NCBI GenBank assembly: GCA_029782365.1
Contig: JAKOUW010000234.1
Location: 58,361 to 122,360, forward strand
DNA: 64,000 bases
Direction: 5' to 3'
Source of the DNA: Chloroflexota bacterium
GTDB taxonomy: Bacteria; Chloroflexota; Anaerolineae; Anaerolineales; UBA4823
In this document: positions 17,151 through 26,534 of the stretch, one piece after another
Numbering within the stretch: the first letter of the stretch is position 1
Layout of the letters: each line of letters opens with the position of its first letter
Translations under genes and position numbers: made by a program
The notes under the pieces: model-generated
Seen by the model: only the letters and a program-made list of their open reading frames with translations
Database searches by the model: none
What the model was told of the DNA's origin: nothing

Positions 17151-18410
17151 TCACCTCTGCACAAGCGCCTGGCGATTGAAGAGCGACACAGCGACAGCGA
17201 ACAACACCGCCCCCATCACACCCAACCCAGCCAGCGGTGCGCCCAGGTCTGCCAGGCTGCCGCCCTGGGCCAGGATGCCGAAGCCATCCAGCCCCCAGGC
17301 GTTCGGTGTGATCTTGCTGAGCCATTGCAACCAAACGGGCAGGTTGCTCAGGTTGACAAAACTGCCCCCCAGGATACCGAAAGTTAGCATGAGCGCCGAA
17401 CCGAAGCTGGCTACCTGCCCAGGTGTGTGCGCCACGGCTGTCAGCAGCATACCCCAACCGGTTGCAGCGAAGACTGCTGCCACGATCAGGGCGCCGATGC
17501 CCAAGGGGTCGCCCCATTTTACGTTAAAGAACAGGGTGGTAGCCCCGATCAAAATGGCGATTTGCGCCAGTCCGGTTAAGAAAGTCCCCAGCACTTTGCC
17601 GGCCATCACCTCCAAAGACGAGGTTGGGGAGACCAGCAGGCGCGGCAAGGTACCCAGGCTGCGCTCGAGGAGTATCGAGCGGCCGCCGTATGTGGTCGTG
17701 TACATCAAAAACATTAAAGCCATACCCGGCGCCATGTATGCCAGGATGTCGAAATCAACCGCCGCCTTGCCCTGGTCAGCTTCCTTGAGCTTGATGAGCG
17801 TTTCGGCCTGTTCGTTCGCCCCCATCTGCCGAGCGGCCTGGCTGCCTATCTGCTGAAGCTTACCCGAAGTGGGCGAGACCAGGTTGTTGGCCAGCAGTTG
17901 GCGGATGGTGACTTCGCTGCCGATGCGCCCAGCCTCGATACGCCCCAGGAACTCCTCGATGATCGATTGGATCACCGCCGCGCCTGTCGGACGACCGGGG
18001 TTAGCATACAGATGAATGACCGCTGGCTGCAAGGCGGCGCTGCCGGCCGGGCCGGGCAGTTGACTGTCGGTAAATCCCTGCGGCACCACCACCAGGGCGG
18101 CGAATTCATCGTCATCCACCAACTGTCGGGCGCGCAGTGTGTCGGTCATCACCGTAGGCTGCAGCAGGCCGGACAGTTCTGGCGATTGAAAGACATCCAA
18201 CAGGGTGCGTCCGAGAGCTCCGTTATCCTGATTGATCAAAACCACAGGAATATCTTTCAGGCTGTTATTCGAACCCCCCGAGAATCGCCCGGTGACAAAC
18301 CCCAGGCCGATGGTGAGCAAAAAGGGTGCCAGCAGCATCATGATGAGTGCCGGCCGGTCGCGGAAAGCCAGGCGCACATCTTTCATGCCGATCAGAAAAA
18401 TTTTTTTCAT
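17151..18410 (-). CDS. ABC-2 type permease, first subunit
   Basis: A 419-residue ABC-2 exporter permease. One N-terminal membrane helix (LIMMLLAPFLLTIGLGFVTG) is followed by a large extracytoplasmic domain (about residues 45-215) and then five to six membrane helices. These include the family-typical YGGRSILLERSLGTLPRLLVSPTS cytoplasmic loop, which contacts the ATPase. It is related in plan to the next permease in the operon, so the two probably form a heterodimer. The ATPase gene is 9 bases upstream. The exported substrate (drug, lipid or polysaccharide) is not evident. Confidence 0.88.
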   Translation of the reverse strand: MKKIFLIGMKDVRLAFRDRPALIMMLLAPFLLTIGLGFVTGRFSGGSNNSLKDIPVVLINQDNGALGRTLLDVFQSPELSGLLQPTVMTDTLRARQLVDDDEFAALVVVPQGFTDSQLPGPAGSAALQPAVIHLYANPGRPTGAAVIQSIIEEFLGRIEAGRIGSEVTIRQLLANNLVSPTSGKLQQIGSQAARQMGANEQAETLIKLKEADQGKAAVDFDILAYMAPGMALMFLMYTTTYGGRSILLERSLGTLPRLLVSPTSSLEVMAGKVLGTFLTGLAQIAILIGATTLFFNVKWGDPLGIGALIVAAVFAATGWGMLLTAVAHTPGQVASFGSALMLTFGILGGSFVNLSNLPVWLQWLSKITPNAWGLDGFGILAQGGSLADLGAPLAGLGVMGAVLFAVAVSLFNRQALVQR

Positions 18411-18419
18411 ACCGGCCTC

Positions 18420-19364
18420 CTAATCGCGCAGCGCCCGGCCGGTCAGGTGCAAGAAAACGGCCTCCAGGTTGGGCTCCTGGATATCCAGCGAGCGGATGCG
18501 GATCCCGATCTCGTTGGCCTTCGTGACAACACCCGCCAGCGCTTCTTCTGCCGAAGGAGTGACTACGCTGATACTCTGATCGGAAACTTCTGCCAGGCTA
18601 ACACCCGGCAGACCGCGCAGGGCCGTGGCCAGGGTTTCGGCATCCTGATCCTGGCTGATGTGCAAGAGCAGGGTGTCTGTTTCGCCTACCTGGCGGGTGA
18701 GCTCATCCTGGGTGCCCAGCGCGATCAGCTCGCCGTGATCGATAATCCCCACTCGATCGGAGAGCTCCTGGGCTTCTTCCATGTAATGCGTGGTGTACAA
18801 GACGGTCATTCCCTGTTGGTTGAGGTTTTTCACCGTGTCCAGGATGGCGCGGCGTGACTGCGGGTCGATGCCCACGGTCGGTTCGTCCATGAAGAGCAGG
18901 CGGGGCCTGTGCAGCAAACCAATGCCGATATTCACCCGGCGCTTCATGCCGCCGGAATACGTTTTGACGCGCTGGTTGGCTTTGTCGGTTAGCCCGATTT
19001 GTGCCAGCACTTCGTTGGCGCGCTGGTTGAGCGCTGCGCCTCCCAGGCCGTACATTTGTCCCCAGAATGCCAGGTTCTCACGGGCAGTCAAATCCTCGTA
19101 CAGCGCCAGGTCCTGCGGCACAACCCCAATGGCACGCCGCACATCCATCGGAGCGCTCCTCACGGAATGGCCGGCAATCGTCGCCTCGCCGCCGCTTGGC
19201 GCGTAAAGCGTCGAAAGAATTGAGATGGTCGTGGTTTTTCCAGCGCCGTTGGGGCCGAGCAGGCTGAAAATTTCGCCTTGCTCGATGGCGAAAGAAATCC
19301 CTTTGACCGCCACAAAGTCACCATACTTTTTTTGCAGGTTATGCACTTCCAATATTGCTGGCAT
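18420..19364 (-). CDS. ABC transporter ATP-binding protein (drug/lipid exporter type)
   Basis: A 314-residue nucleotide-binding subunit. Walker A is GPNGAGKTT, the Q-loop lies in VVPQDLALYEDLTA, the ABC signature is YSGGMKRR, Walker B is LLFMDEPTVGID and the H-loop is in LYTTHYMEEA. The signature YSGGM and the roughly 80-residue C-terminal extension (after residue 225) fit the DrrA/CcmA-like class serving ABC-2 exporters. A ribosome site AAGGAG precedes the ATG. It heads an operon with two ABC-2 permeases (gaps of 9 and 3 bases), and a TATAAT sequence about 70 bases upstream on the same strand may be its -10 box. Confidence 0.93.
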   Translation of the reverse strand: MPAILEVHNLQKKYGDFVAVKGISFAIEQGEIFSLLGPNGAGKTTTISILSTLYAPSGGEATIAGHSVRSAPMDVRRAIGVVPQDLALYEDLTARENLAFWGQMYGLGGAALNQRANEVLAQIGLTDKANQRVKTYSGGMKRRVNIGIGLLHRPRLLFMDEPTVGIDPQSRRAILDTVKNLNQQGMTVLYTTHYMEEAQELSDRVGIIDHGELIALGTQDELTRQVGETDTLLLHISQDQDAETLATALRGLPGVSLAEVSDQSISVVTPSAEEALAGVVTKANEIGIRIRSLDIQEPNLEAVFLHLTGRALRD

Positions 19365-19542
19365 ATCTTGCTCCTTCTATCCGGTATGCTGGTCACGGCT
19401 CCACCTGTTGGCCTGGCTGACAACTTAGTAATAATTATTATACGGATATTCAGGATTTAGGTTTGCTGTTATTCGTTGTATAATGACCTTAATAGGCAAT
19501 TTGTGTTTCTGCAATGGAAGCGAACAGTTTGTGGAGGTAAAC

Positions 19543-20451
19543 ATGGCTAAGGCAAAGGACAAAAAATCCAAGGAAAAACAAGCCGCCGATGACTCCTCTG
19601 GCGAAACGCAGCAGGTAGAAAGCGCCGTCCAGCCGGCGGAGGTGGCATTCGACCCCCAGAAATATAACGAAAAAGGCCGCTTGAAAAACACCTTTTACCT
19701 GGAAGAACTGGGTAAACTGCAGGTTGAGCTGGTGAAAATGCAGGAATGGATCAAGTACAAAGGTCTGAAGCTGGTGGTGATCTTCGAAGGGCGCGATGCA
19801 GCCGGCAAGGGTGGGTGCATCAAACGCATTACAGAATGCCTGAACCCGCGCTACTGCCGGGTAGCCGCCCTGCCTGCTCCGAACGACCGCGAAAAGACAC
19901 AGTGGTATTTCCAGCGCTACGTTGCCCATTTGCCCGCGGCCGGGGAGATGGTGCTGTTTGACCGCTCCTGGTACAACCGTGCCGGAGTGGAGCGCGTGAT
20001 GAAATTCTGCTCAGAAGATGAATACAATGAATTTTTGCGCTCTTGCCCGGAATTCGAGCGCATGTTAGTGCGCAGCGGCATCATCCTGGTCAAATATTGG
20101 TTTTCTGTCAGCGACGATGAACAGGAGCGCCGTTTCCAGGACCGCATCGATGACCCGACCAAGCGCTGGAAGCTCAGCCCGATGGATATGCAGTCGCGCT
20201 CGCGCTGGGTGGAGTATTCGATGGCCAAGGACCAGATGTTCAAATACACCGATATCAAGCAGTGTCCCTGGTGGGTGGTGCATTCGGACGACAAAAAACG
20301 CGCCCGTCTGAACGTCATACGTCACCTGATCAGCCAGGTGCCGTATGAGGATCTGACGCCTGAGCCGATTGTTCTGCCGCCCCGCCAGCAGGATATGGGA
20401 TATGTGCGCCCGCCGATGAGTGACCAGACTTTTGTGCCGAATTTCTATTAA
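19543..20451 (+). CDS. ppk2: Polyphosphate kinase 2 (PPK2)
   Basis: Transfers phosphate between inorganic polyphosphate and nucleotides, usually making NTPs from polyphosphate. The 302-residue size fits the short single-domain class. The P-loop is FEGRDAAGKGG (residues 81-91), Walker B is VLFDRSWYNRAGVE (Asp140), and the lid region carries RRFQDRIDDPTKRWKLS. The C-terminal WWVVHSDDKKRARLNVIRHL is characteristic. The start is set at 19543, where GGAGGT (19533-19538) lies four bases upstream; 20 upstream codons are open but carry no ribosome site. A TATAAT box lies at 19479-19484. The first 45 residues are charged and probably disordered. The nucleotide preference cannot be told. Confidence 0.93.
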   Translation: MAKAKDKKSKEKQAADDSSGETQQVESAVQPAEVAFDPQKYNEKGRLKNTFYLEELGKLQVELVKMQEWIKYKGLKLVVIFEGRDAAGKGGCIKRITECLNPRYCRVAALPAPNDREKTQWYFQRYVAHLPAAGEMVLFDRSWYNRAGVERVMKFCSEDEYNEFLRSCPEFERMLVRSGIILVKYWFSVSDDEQERRFQDRIDDPTKRWKLSPMDMQSRSRWVEYSMAKDQMFKYTDIKQCPWWVVHSDDKKRARLNVIRHLISQVPYEDLTPEPIVLPPRQQDMGYVRPPMSDQTFVPNFY

Positions 20452-20554
20452 TCATTTCCAAATTGGCACGCATTTGATCTGTTGACGCTGGAGAACTGGC
20501 CTGCGCTCGCAGACCAGCTAAAACAGCGCCAGTTACTGCTCTTTTTCTGAGGCG

Positions 20555-23500
20555 TTACTTATTGACTTTGGGCAGGTAGATCTGCCAGTACGAGTCCAAC
20601 ACAGTCACCTTGCCGCTGTGGCCGAAACCGTCGGTGTAGTTGAATACTCCCGGGGTTGTGAACTGACGGCGAAAGATGCGGCCCGGAACGAGCATGCCGC
20701 TGTCCCACCCTGCCGGGTTGGTCAGCGGGTTGAAGACGCTGAGCAAACGCTGCAGCGGGTTGGCAGTCAAACCGGTCAGCGCTTCGGGGGTGGTGAAATC
20801 GTCAATAAAGACCTGCCATTCGATGCTGCTGTTCACTCGCACAGTTACATCTGGCATGCTCAATCCCGAGGGCGTCACTTTGATGCGCAGCGCCGGCGCC
20901 GCGGTTGGGTACCAGCTCAGCGGGGCGTTCATGTGCACCACCTGGGTAATGACCTCGATAACGGGGCTGCGCCAGCTCTGGTAACCGTTTTTCCCGGTGG
21001 CTTCCAGGTAATACAGCCCGGGTGGGGTGAAAAAAGCAAAGTAGCCATTTGCGCCGGTGACCTGCGGGTTCGCCTGGTTGTTGAACAGGTGCGCCGGCCA
21101 GGGTATCCAGGAGTTCCATTCCGGCGCCGAATAATAAGCTGTGACCGTGATGCCCGGCAGCGGCTGGTTGGGGCTGTACATGCCGCTCAACGGGTCATAA
21201 GCCCCGCCTTTGGCCTGGTCGAAGACAAAACCATCCGGGTCGATCAGCACCACTCCGTAGCTGACCGAATCGGGTTTGCTCGCCCCGCCGCCCGAGCAGT
21301 TGGAAGAGATGGTCACATCGTGCGCACCCTGGATATTGAACGTCCACCAATGGCCGGTGTGGCTTTCGGCCGTGGTATACTTCTTGCCGTCTGCCAGCAC
21401 AATGAAGGGATTGACAGAGCCCTGGCAGCAAGAATACAGGTGCAGCAGGGTGTTGCTGAAACCGTTCACGCCTGGGATTTGAAAATCGTTGGTGGCATAG
21501 GTGCCTCTGGCGTTCAAGAAGTGGTAGATATAGTGCGTGCCGTTGACAGTGCCCTCCCAGAACGAACGCTGCGGGCACCAGTTGCCTTTGGGGTACTCAA
21601 GGTGGATGCTGCGCGAAGGCTTGCTGCAGCCAGCCCCTGCCTCGCAGGTTATTGTGTAAATCGTCACCGACCGGGTATAGGTCATGGCCGAGTTCCAATC
21701 AATGTTAAACTCGCCGGCTGAGGTGGCTGTGACGCTGGCCTTGAGCAGGCCGTTCTCGAAGAGCTGCACCGTGCTGCCGGCGCTGGCCAAGCCGTACGCA
21801 TTGAGCTGGTGGTTGGCATCCAGGCACATCTCCCCATTTTCAGGCGAAAGCAGGACGGGTGGAAAGACTGGCCGGGCAGGCACTTTCCCGGAATTTTGGA
21901 AATTAATCTGCCCGCTGTCGCCGTTTGCCAGGTTGTAGCTCAAATGCCCGCTTGTGTTCACGCTGGAGCCGGGTGCGATGGAAGTCGAACGCGCGGCAGT
22001 CCCCACCCAGCCCCAACCGCCGGGTTGCAGTGCAGCCTGGGAAGCCCAACTCAGACTGCTCCCGTTGACCCCCAGTGTGAGCGTCGGGTGCATCGTGGTT
22101 CCGATCAAGTTGAGCACCGGTGGGAGCTGCTGCTGGATGGTGAAGTTGGAAACAGCCTGGGCAGGATTGTAATTGGCGAATGGGATCAGGTAGGTTTGCT
22201 CGAAATACGTGGAAGGCGGTGAATTCTTGCCTGTGTAAAAGACTTTCCAGGCAGGTTCGCTCGCGGTCAACCAGGCCTGCATCCCGCTGCCAGCCTTGGA
22301 ATAAGGGCTTTCGTCTGCTCCCAGGTCTGGCGCCATGCCCAGCATGCGCGGTTGGCCGTCGATATCGGTGAGCAGGCCGCTGGCCCCGCCGCCGTCGATC
22401 GCTGCCGAGCTGGCAGTCAGGTGGTAACCATCTGCGGCGAATGCCGGGTTCCCGCTGAAGGTGATGTTGGGGTTGACGACGCCGTAGTAAATGGTTTTTG
22501 TATTGGTGACCAACCCACTGAACAGCACCCGGTTCAGGCCCAAGACGCCGCGGTTATCGATGCCTACCACGCCGTTGCTGAGGATGGTATTGCTGATGAC
22601 CAGCTTGCCCCCGCCGTGATAGATGGTGCTCTGATCGCCGGCTGTATTGCCTGACAGAGTCAGTTGGTAAAAGGTGGTGGGGGCGTTGGTGTAGCGGTAT
22701 ATGTAGATACCGCCGCCTTTTCCTCCGGCGCTGTTGTTCAATACAGCCATGTTGCTGACCAGGATTTTCAAGCCCTGGCTGAAGGTTGTTTCCAAGCGCA
22801 AACCGCCGCCGTCGACCGCCGCGCTGTTGCCTTTCAACAGGTTGCCATCGACGATCGCCGTGCCTGTATCCGCGCTGCTGGCTTCCCTCAGATAGATGCC
22901 ACCTCCGCTTTGGTTGGCGTGGTTGTTGATGAACCGGTTGTACAGCAGGTCAACAGTGCCTGTGAGGTGTGCTCCTCCGCCGTTGGTGTTGGCCAGGTTC
23001 GCCTGGACCAGGTTATTCCGCAGCACCACCATGCTGGCTGGCAGAGACGGTCCGCTCAAATACAGCGCTCCACCGACTCCTCCGGCGGTGTTGCTCACGA
23101 ATTGGTTGTCTTGCATCCGGAGCGGGCCGAAGTTTTCGGCGGAGATTGCCCCGCCAAAACAAGACCAGCCCGTGCAGTGATTGTTTTCGAAGCGGTTGGC
23201 AGTCAATTCGCTTCCCCACAGATAACTGATCTCGATCGCCCCGCCGCGCCCAACCTCGCCGTTGGGGCTGGTGTTGTTGTTAGCAAAGTGGTTGTGGCTC
23301 AGAATCGCATTGGCCGTTCTGAGATGTAATCCACCGCCGTAGCCGGTAGTCAGGCCGCCAGCGGTGTTATTGATGAAATTCGAATTGAGCAGTTGCAGGG
23401 AGCCTTTATAAGTTCCCAACCCGCCGCCGTAACCCGATTCTCCGGTCGTGGCCCGGTTACCTCGGAAAACGACTTCATCCAGAACGGCGGACGAGCTGTC

Positions 23501-24277
23501 GAAATAAGCTCCACCCCCGTACCCTGCCCCTGTGTATCCATTCAGGCCGGCTGTGTTGCTGATAAATTCCGAATGGCTGATCGTGACGGTGGATTGAAAA
23601 ACATACAGCCCGCCGCCTCGGTGAGAGGCGTTTTCACCCCAATAGGGCAGATTCTGCTGCACCACGCTGTTTTCCATGATCAGGGTTCCACCTGTCAGGT
23701 GAATCCCGTTGCCATCTCCATAACCGGCTTTGCAGTTCTGGATGCGGCTGTGCACGATCACCAAACTGGCGCCAGAGGCATAAATACCGCCGCCCGGATA
23801 AAAACCGCTTGGGTCAGTCGAGGAACTGCCATTCAGCAATTGCAGCCCATCCAGGGTAACTGTGATCGCTCCGCTGGCAAAGATCAGCCGGCCCTGGCTG
23901 CTGCCATCCAGCGTGGTGGTGTAAACGTCTGGATCCCGGCTGGTGAACGTGGCGTTGAAGCCTCCGAAAAGGCCAACCGTTTTACCGATCAGCGCCACCT
24001 GGCTGTGGCCGCCTGTGTTTTGCACGGCGTTATATAATCCACTGGCCAGGCGCAGTTCATCACCGCTGGCGGCCTGGTCAATGGCATACTGTACCGTTTT
24101 GCACGGCAGGCTGGGGTTGGTGCATGCGCCGCTGTCACTGCCTGACGGGGATAAATAGCGGATCGCGGCCGGGCCGTTCGCCTGGGCAGCCCATGGCGGC
24201 AGGATGTACACCACCGCCAGGGACAGCAGTAATGCAAGCGCAACGGAAAGAATGAAATTAAACAGTTTGTTTTTCAT
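20555..24277 (-). CDS. Large secreted parallel beta-helix protein with IYLP C-terminal motif
   Basis: A 1240-residue exported protein. The signal peptide covers about residues 1-33 (ending WAAQA-NG). About residues 38-650 form a right-handed parallel beta-helix that opens with IRYLSPSGSDSGACTNP and LPCKTVQYAIDQA and then repeats short strands with GGGIY or GGGLY turns. About 655-800 form a surface-like beta region. About 805-890 form an Ig-like domain ending in a Cys-rich TCEAGAGCS. About 895-1120 hold further beta domains, including a carboxypeptidase-regulatory-like segment (GITVTAYY). About 1125-1228 resemble a cupredoxin fold without the copper Cys/Met ligands. It ends SYWQIYLPKVNK. It lies 3 bases downstream of a 70-residue ORF and behind a SARP regulator. 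Adhesion or sheath function is inferred. Confidence 0.85.
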   Translation of the reverse strand: MKNKLFNFILSVALALLLSLAVVYILPPWAAQANGPAAIRYLSPSGSDSGACTNPSLPCKTVQYAIDQAASGDELRLASGLYNAVQNTGGHSQVALIGKTVGLFGGFNATFTSRDPDVYTTTLDGSSQGRLIFASGAITVTLDGLQLLNGSSSTDPSGFYPGGGIYASGASLVIVHSRIQNCKAGYGDGNGIHLTGGTLIMENSVVQQNLPYWGENASHRGGGLYVFQSTVTISHSEFISNTAGLNGYTGAGYGGGAYFDSSSAVLDEVVFRGNRATTGESGYGGGLGTYKGSLQLLNSNFINNTAGGLTTGYGGGLHLRTANAILSHNHFANNNTSPNGEVGRGGAIEISYLWGSELTANRFENNHCTGWSCFGGAISAENFGPLRMQDNQFVSNTAGGVGGALYLSGPSLPASMVVLRNNLVQANLANTNGGGAHLTGTVDLLYNRFINNHANQSGGGIYLREASSADTGTAIVDGNLLKGNSAAVDGGGLRLETTFSQGLKILVSNMAVLNNSAGGKGGGIYIYRYTNAPTTFYQLTLSGNTAGDQSTIYHGGGKLVISNTILSNGVVGIDNRGVLGLNRVLFSGLVTNTKTIYYGVVNPNITFSGNPAFAADGYHLTASSAAIDGGGASGLLTDIDGQPRMLGMAPDLGADESPYSKAGSGMQAWLTASEPAWKVFYTGKNSPPSTYFEQTYLIPFANYNPAQAVSNFTIQQQLPPVLNLIGTTMHPTLTLGVNGSSLSWASQAALQPGGWGWVGTAARSTSIAPGSSVNTSGHLSYNLANGDSGQINFQNSGKVPARPVFPPVLLSPENGEMCLDANHQLNAYGLASAGSTVQLFENGLLKASVTATSAGEFNIDWNSAMTYTRSVTIYTITCEAGAGCSKPSRSIHLEYPKGNWCPQRSFWEGTVNGTHYIYHFLNARGTYATNDFQIPGVNGFSNTLLHLYSCCQGSVNPFIVLADGKKYTTAESHTGHWWTFNIQGAHDVTISSNCSGGGASKPDSVSYGVVLIDPDGFVFDQAKGGAYDPLSGMYSPNQPLPGITVTAYYSAPEWNSWIPWPAHLFNNQANPQVTGANGYFAFFTPPGLYYLEATGKNGYQSWRSPVIEVITQVVHMNAPLSWYPTAAPALRIKVTPSGLSMPDVTVRVNSSIEWQVFIDDFTTPEALTGLTANPLQRLLSVFNPLTNPAGWDSGMLVPGRIFRRQFTTPGVFNYTDGFGHSGKVTVLDSYWQIYLPKVNK

Positions 24278-24280
24278 AAG

Positions 24281-24493
24281 TTACCTCAATGATTGCGGCT
24301 TCTCTGGTAAAGTGTCGTCGTCTCGTGCGAGCCGGGAAGCTGTGCTTTGCTCATGCAGCAAGCACAACAGCATTTGCTCGTCGCTGAAAGGCAGGTTTTC
24401 AGTTTCGCCGACGATTTGCAGCGCGCCGCGCAGGTCTTCAGGATGTTCGTCATCCACCAACAGGCGCAGGACAAAAGTCAAAATAGAGCGCAT
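24281..24493 (-). CDS. Small protein of unknown function upstream of the beta-helix gene
   Basis: A 70-residue soluble protein starting MRSILTFVLRLLVDDEHPEDL, with an amphipathic N-terminal helix and a charged middle (ETENLPFSDEQMLLCLLHEQ). The tail is polar. I keep it because it fills the gap between the SARP regulator and the beta-helix gene exactly: 41 bases after one and 3 bases before the other, on the same strand. A GGGGGAG stretch lies about 11 bases upstream of the ATG. The family is not recognised. It could be a small regulatory or chaperone-like partner of the secreted protein, which is inference. Confidence 0.6.
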   Translation of the reverse strand: MRSILTFVLRLLVDDEHPEDLRGALQIVGETENLPFSDEQMLLCLLHEQSTASRLARDDDTLPEKPQSLR

Positions 24494-24534
24494 AACAAAC
24501 TTATACTCCCCCTGGCTGACAAAAGACTGACAGA

Positions 24535-26487
24535 TTAAAGTTGGCGGAAGAGATCCTGAAGTTCAGCCTGCGGCGCGACGCCCAGCTCCTGGCGCAGGGC
24601 CGTTTCCAGGTTGATATACAGGCGGCGAGCGGCAGCGATATCTCCCAACGCAACTGCAGCGCGCATCCCTACCAGCACTGCCTGTTCCTGCCAGGGCTCA
24701 ACAGCCAGCAAGGCCCGGCAGGCTTGCAGCGCGGCTGAGGCTGCGCCGTTCTCCAGGCGCTGGCGGGCGGCTTGCAGCAAGGCATTTTGGTGTAGCAGAG
24801 AATAATGCTGGCGCAGGGGCACGCACCAATCGGTGAAGGGTAGTTCAGGCAAAAAATCTCCCTGGTAAATCTGCAGGGCAGCTTCCCAATCCGCAATCTG
24901 GCAGGTATATGTAAACGCTGCAAAATCGACCCAGGCGGTCAAACCGCTGTTCCAAGGGGCCAGTAATTGCGCGCTGCCATCTTCGACGCGCAAATAGCGC
25001 GAAGGAAAGCGCGACGGCAGGTCGGGTTCCAGCACACGGCGCAGAGCCGAAGTCGCCTGGTGCAGTAAATCCTGGGCCGCCGGCCGTTCGGGCCACAGTC
25101 GTTCTGCGGCTTCTTCCAGGGTCAGGCGCAAACCGGGGCTGGAAAGGAGCAAGATAAGCAGTTCGCCGGAGCGACGCTGGGCAAGGCCTTTTGCTTCGAC
25201 CCGCCGCCCTCCCTGCCAGACCTGCAAGCCGCCCAGGGTCTGGATTTTCAAGGGTGGTGGAGGCACACGCTGCAGAGCTTCCACCAGGCGGCTGCTCAGG
25301 ACAGTCAGGGCAGGGTCGCGGCTGGACAGCCCGGCGGTGACCAGCGGGTAGGCAAGCGTGCGTTCCTGGTCGAGTAAGAAATGCAGTCCGTTGGCATGGA
25401 TGTGCGCCAGGGCTGATTGAATCTCTCTTTTCGCTGGTTCATTCAACTCCAGGCGCAGGGCGGCCAACGCCAGGCGCGCCTGGGCAAGCTCCAGGTTGGC
25501 CTGCAAAGGCGAAAGGAGCGCCACTGCAGACTGAAAATGCTGCTCAGCGTCCTTCGATTCGCCATTATCCCTACTGCACCGCCCGCATTCCACCTCGGCC
25601 ATGCCCTGCAGGTGCCTGTAGCCGACGCGCTCAGCGATCACAGCCGCATCAGCCGCCCAGCACATGGCATTTGCCAGGTCGCCATTTTGCCGCTCAAGGC
25701 GGGCCAAGCCCAGGCGCGCCATAAAGTTTAATTCTGGGGAGCCGAGCGCCTCACCGATCGAGCGGGTGCGCCCGAAGGCGGCGCGCGCCTCCTCCATGCG
25801 GCCGGCTTGCAAGGCCAGGAAGGCGGCAATGCAGTGCGCCCAGCCTTCACCCAGCGAACCAGGCAGTGCAGCCTGGCGCAGGTCTGCCAACAGGGCGGCA
25901 CAGCGCTCTAGCTGGTTGGAGAGCCAGCAAACCCAGGTCATGGTGGTCAGAGGGGCCCAGGCCAGCTCTGGCATTTGGCGGTTTTTAATAATGGCTAGCG
26001 CTTCTTCATCAGCCGCCAGCGAAAGCCCAAATTGGGCGCGCGGCATATAAACGCCCGCCGAGAGGCTGTGCAGGCCGCGCACCAACAAACGGTCATCGCC
26101 TGCCAGGCGGCTGAATTCGATTGCCTGGCGCAGGCTGGCTTCGCCGCCGGGCATATCATCCGTCTCCGCTGCGCAGCGCCCCAACAGCAGGTGCGATTCG
26201 GCCAGCAGAGCGCTGCGCGCCGCCAGCCCGCTGGCCGCTGCCAGTTCTTGGTCTGCAGCGACCGCCGCCAGTGCCTGGTGCGAGAGAGCCACGGCAGACG
26301 AATACTGGCCCAGGCGGAAATACGCCTCGCCCTGGGCGACCAGCGCAGCGGCCTGCCAGCGCAGGGAGCCGCCGGATGCGGCCAGTTCGAGAGCCTGGGC
26401 GGCTGTCTGCAGGGCGGCGCTGATCTCGCCTGCCCGCACATGAGCGGCGCTTGCCTTTAGCAGGCTTTCGACGGCCTCGGCATCCAT
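24535..26487 (-). CDS. SARP/BTAD-type transcriptional activator with TPR repeats
   Basis: A 650-residue regulator. About residues 1-405 are helical TPR-like repeats (ALQTAAQALELAASGGS, EAYFRLGQYSSAVALSHQAL and similar). About 410-500 are an OmpR-type winged helix starting KIQTLGGLQVWQGG, with the recognition region LTLEEAAERLWPERPA. About 510-648 are the bacterial transcriptional activation domain (ADWEAALQIYQGDFLPELPFTDW to AARRLYINLETALRQELGVAP). The usual SARP order is inverted, with TPRs before the DNA-binding part. The start is taken at ATG 26487 rather than the longer open frame from 26604. TATAAT lies at 26494-26499, so transcription would begin almost at this ATG. It lies upstream of the small ORF and the large secreted protein, its likely targets. 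Confidence 0.85.
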   Translation of the reverse strand: MDAEAVESLLKASAAHVRAGEISAALQTAAQALELAASGGSLRWQAAALVAQGEAYFRLGQYSSAVALSHQALAAVAADQELAAASGLAARSALLAESHLLLGRCAAETDDMPGGEASLRQAIEFSRLAGDDRLLVRGLHSLSAGVYMPRAQFGLSLAADEEALAIIKNRQMPELAWAPLTTMTWVCWLSNQLERCAALLADLRQAALPGSLGEGWAHCIAAFLALQAGRMEEARAAFGRTRSIGEALGSPELNFMARLGLARLERQNGDLANAMCWAADAAVIAERVGYRHLQGMAEVECGRCSRDNGESKDAEQHFQSAVALLSPLQANLELAQARLALAALRLELNEPAKREIQSALAHIHANGLHFLLDQERTLAYPLVTAGLSSRDPALTVLSSRLVEALQRVPPPPLKIQTLGGLQVWQGGRRVEAKGLAQRRSGELLILLLSSPGLRLTLEEAAERLWPERPAAQDLLHQATSALRRVLEPDLPSRFPSRYLRVEDGSAQLLAPWNSGLTAWVDFAAFTYTCQIADWEAALQIYQGDFLPELPFTDWCVPLRQHYSLLHQNALLQAARQRLENGAASAALQACRALLAVEPWQEQAVLVGMRAAVALGDIAAARRLYINLETALRQELGVAPQAELQDLFRQL

Positions 26488-26493
26488 AGGATG

Positions 26494-26523
26494 ATTATAT
26501 ACCCCAGGGCGAAAGCGTTCCAA
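26494..26523 (-). promoter_or_regulatory. Promoter of the SARP gene, probably leaderless
   Basis: On the minus strand TTGGAA (26518-26523), an 18-base spacer and a perfect TATAAT (26494-26499) end six bases before the ATG at 26487. With a normal start site 6-8 bases after the -10 box, the transcript would begin at or next to the start codon and carry no ribosome-binding leader. Confidence 0.65.
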
Positions 26524-26534
26524 CGGGGTGCGGC

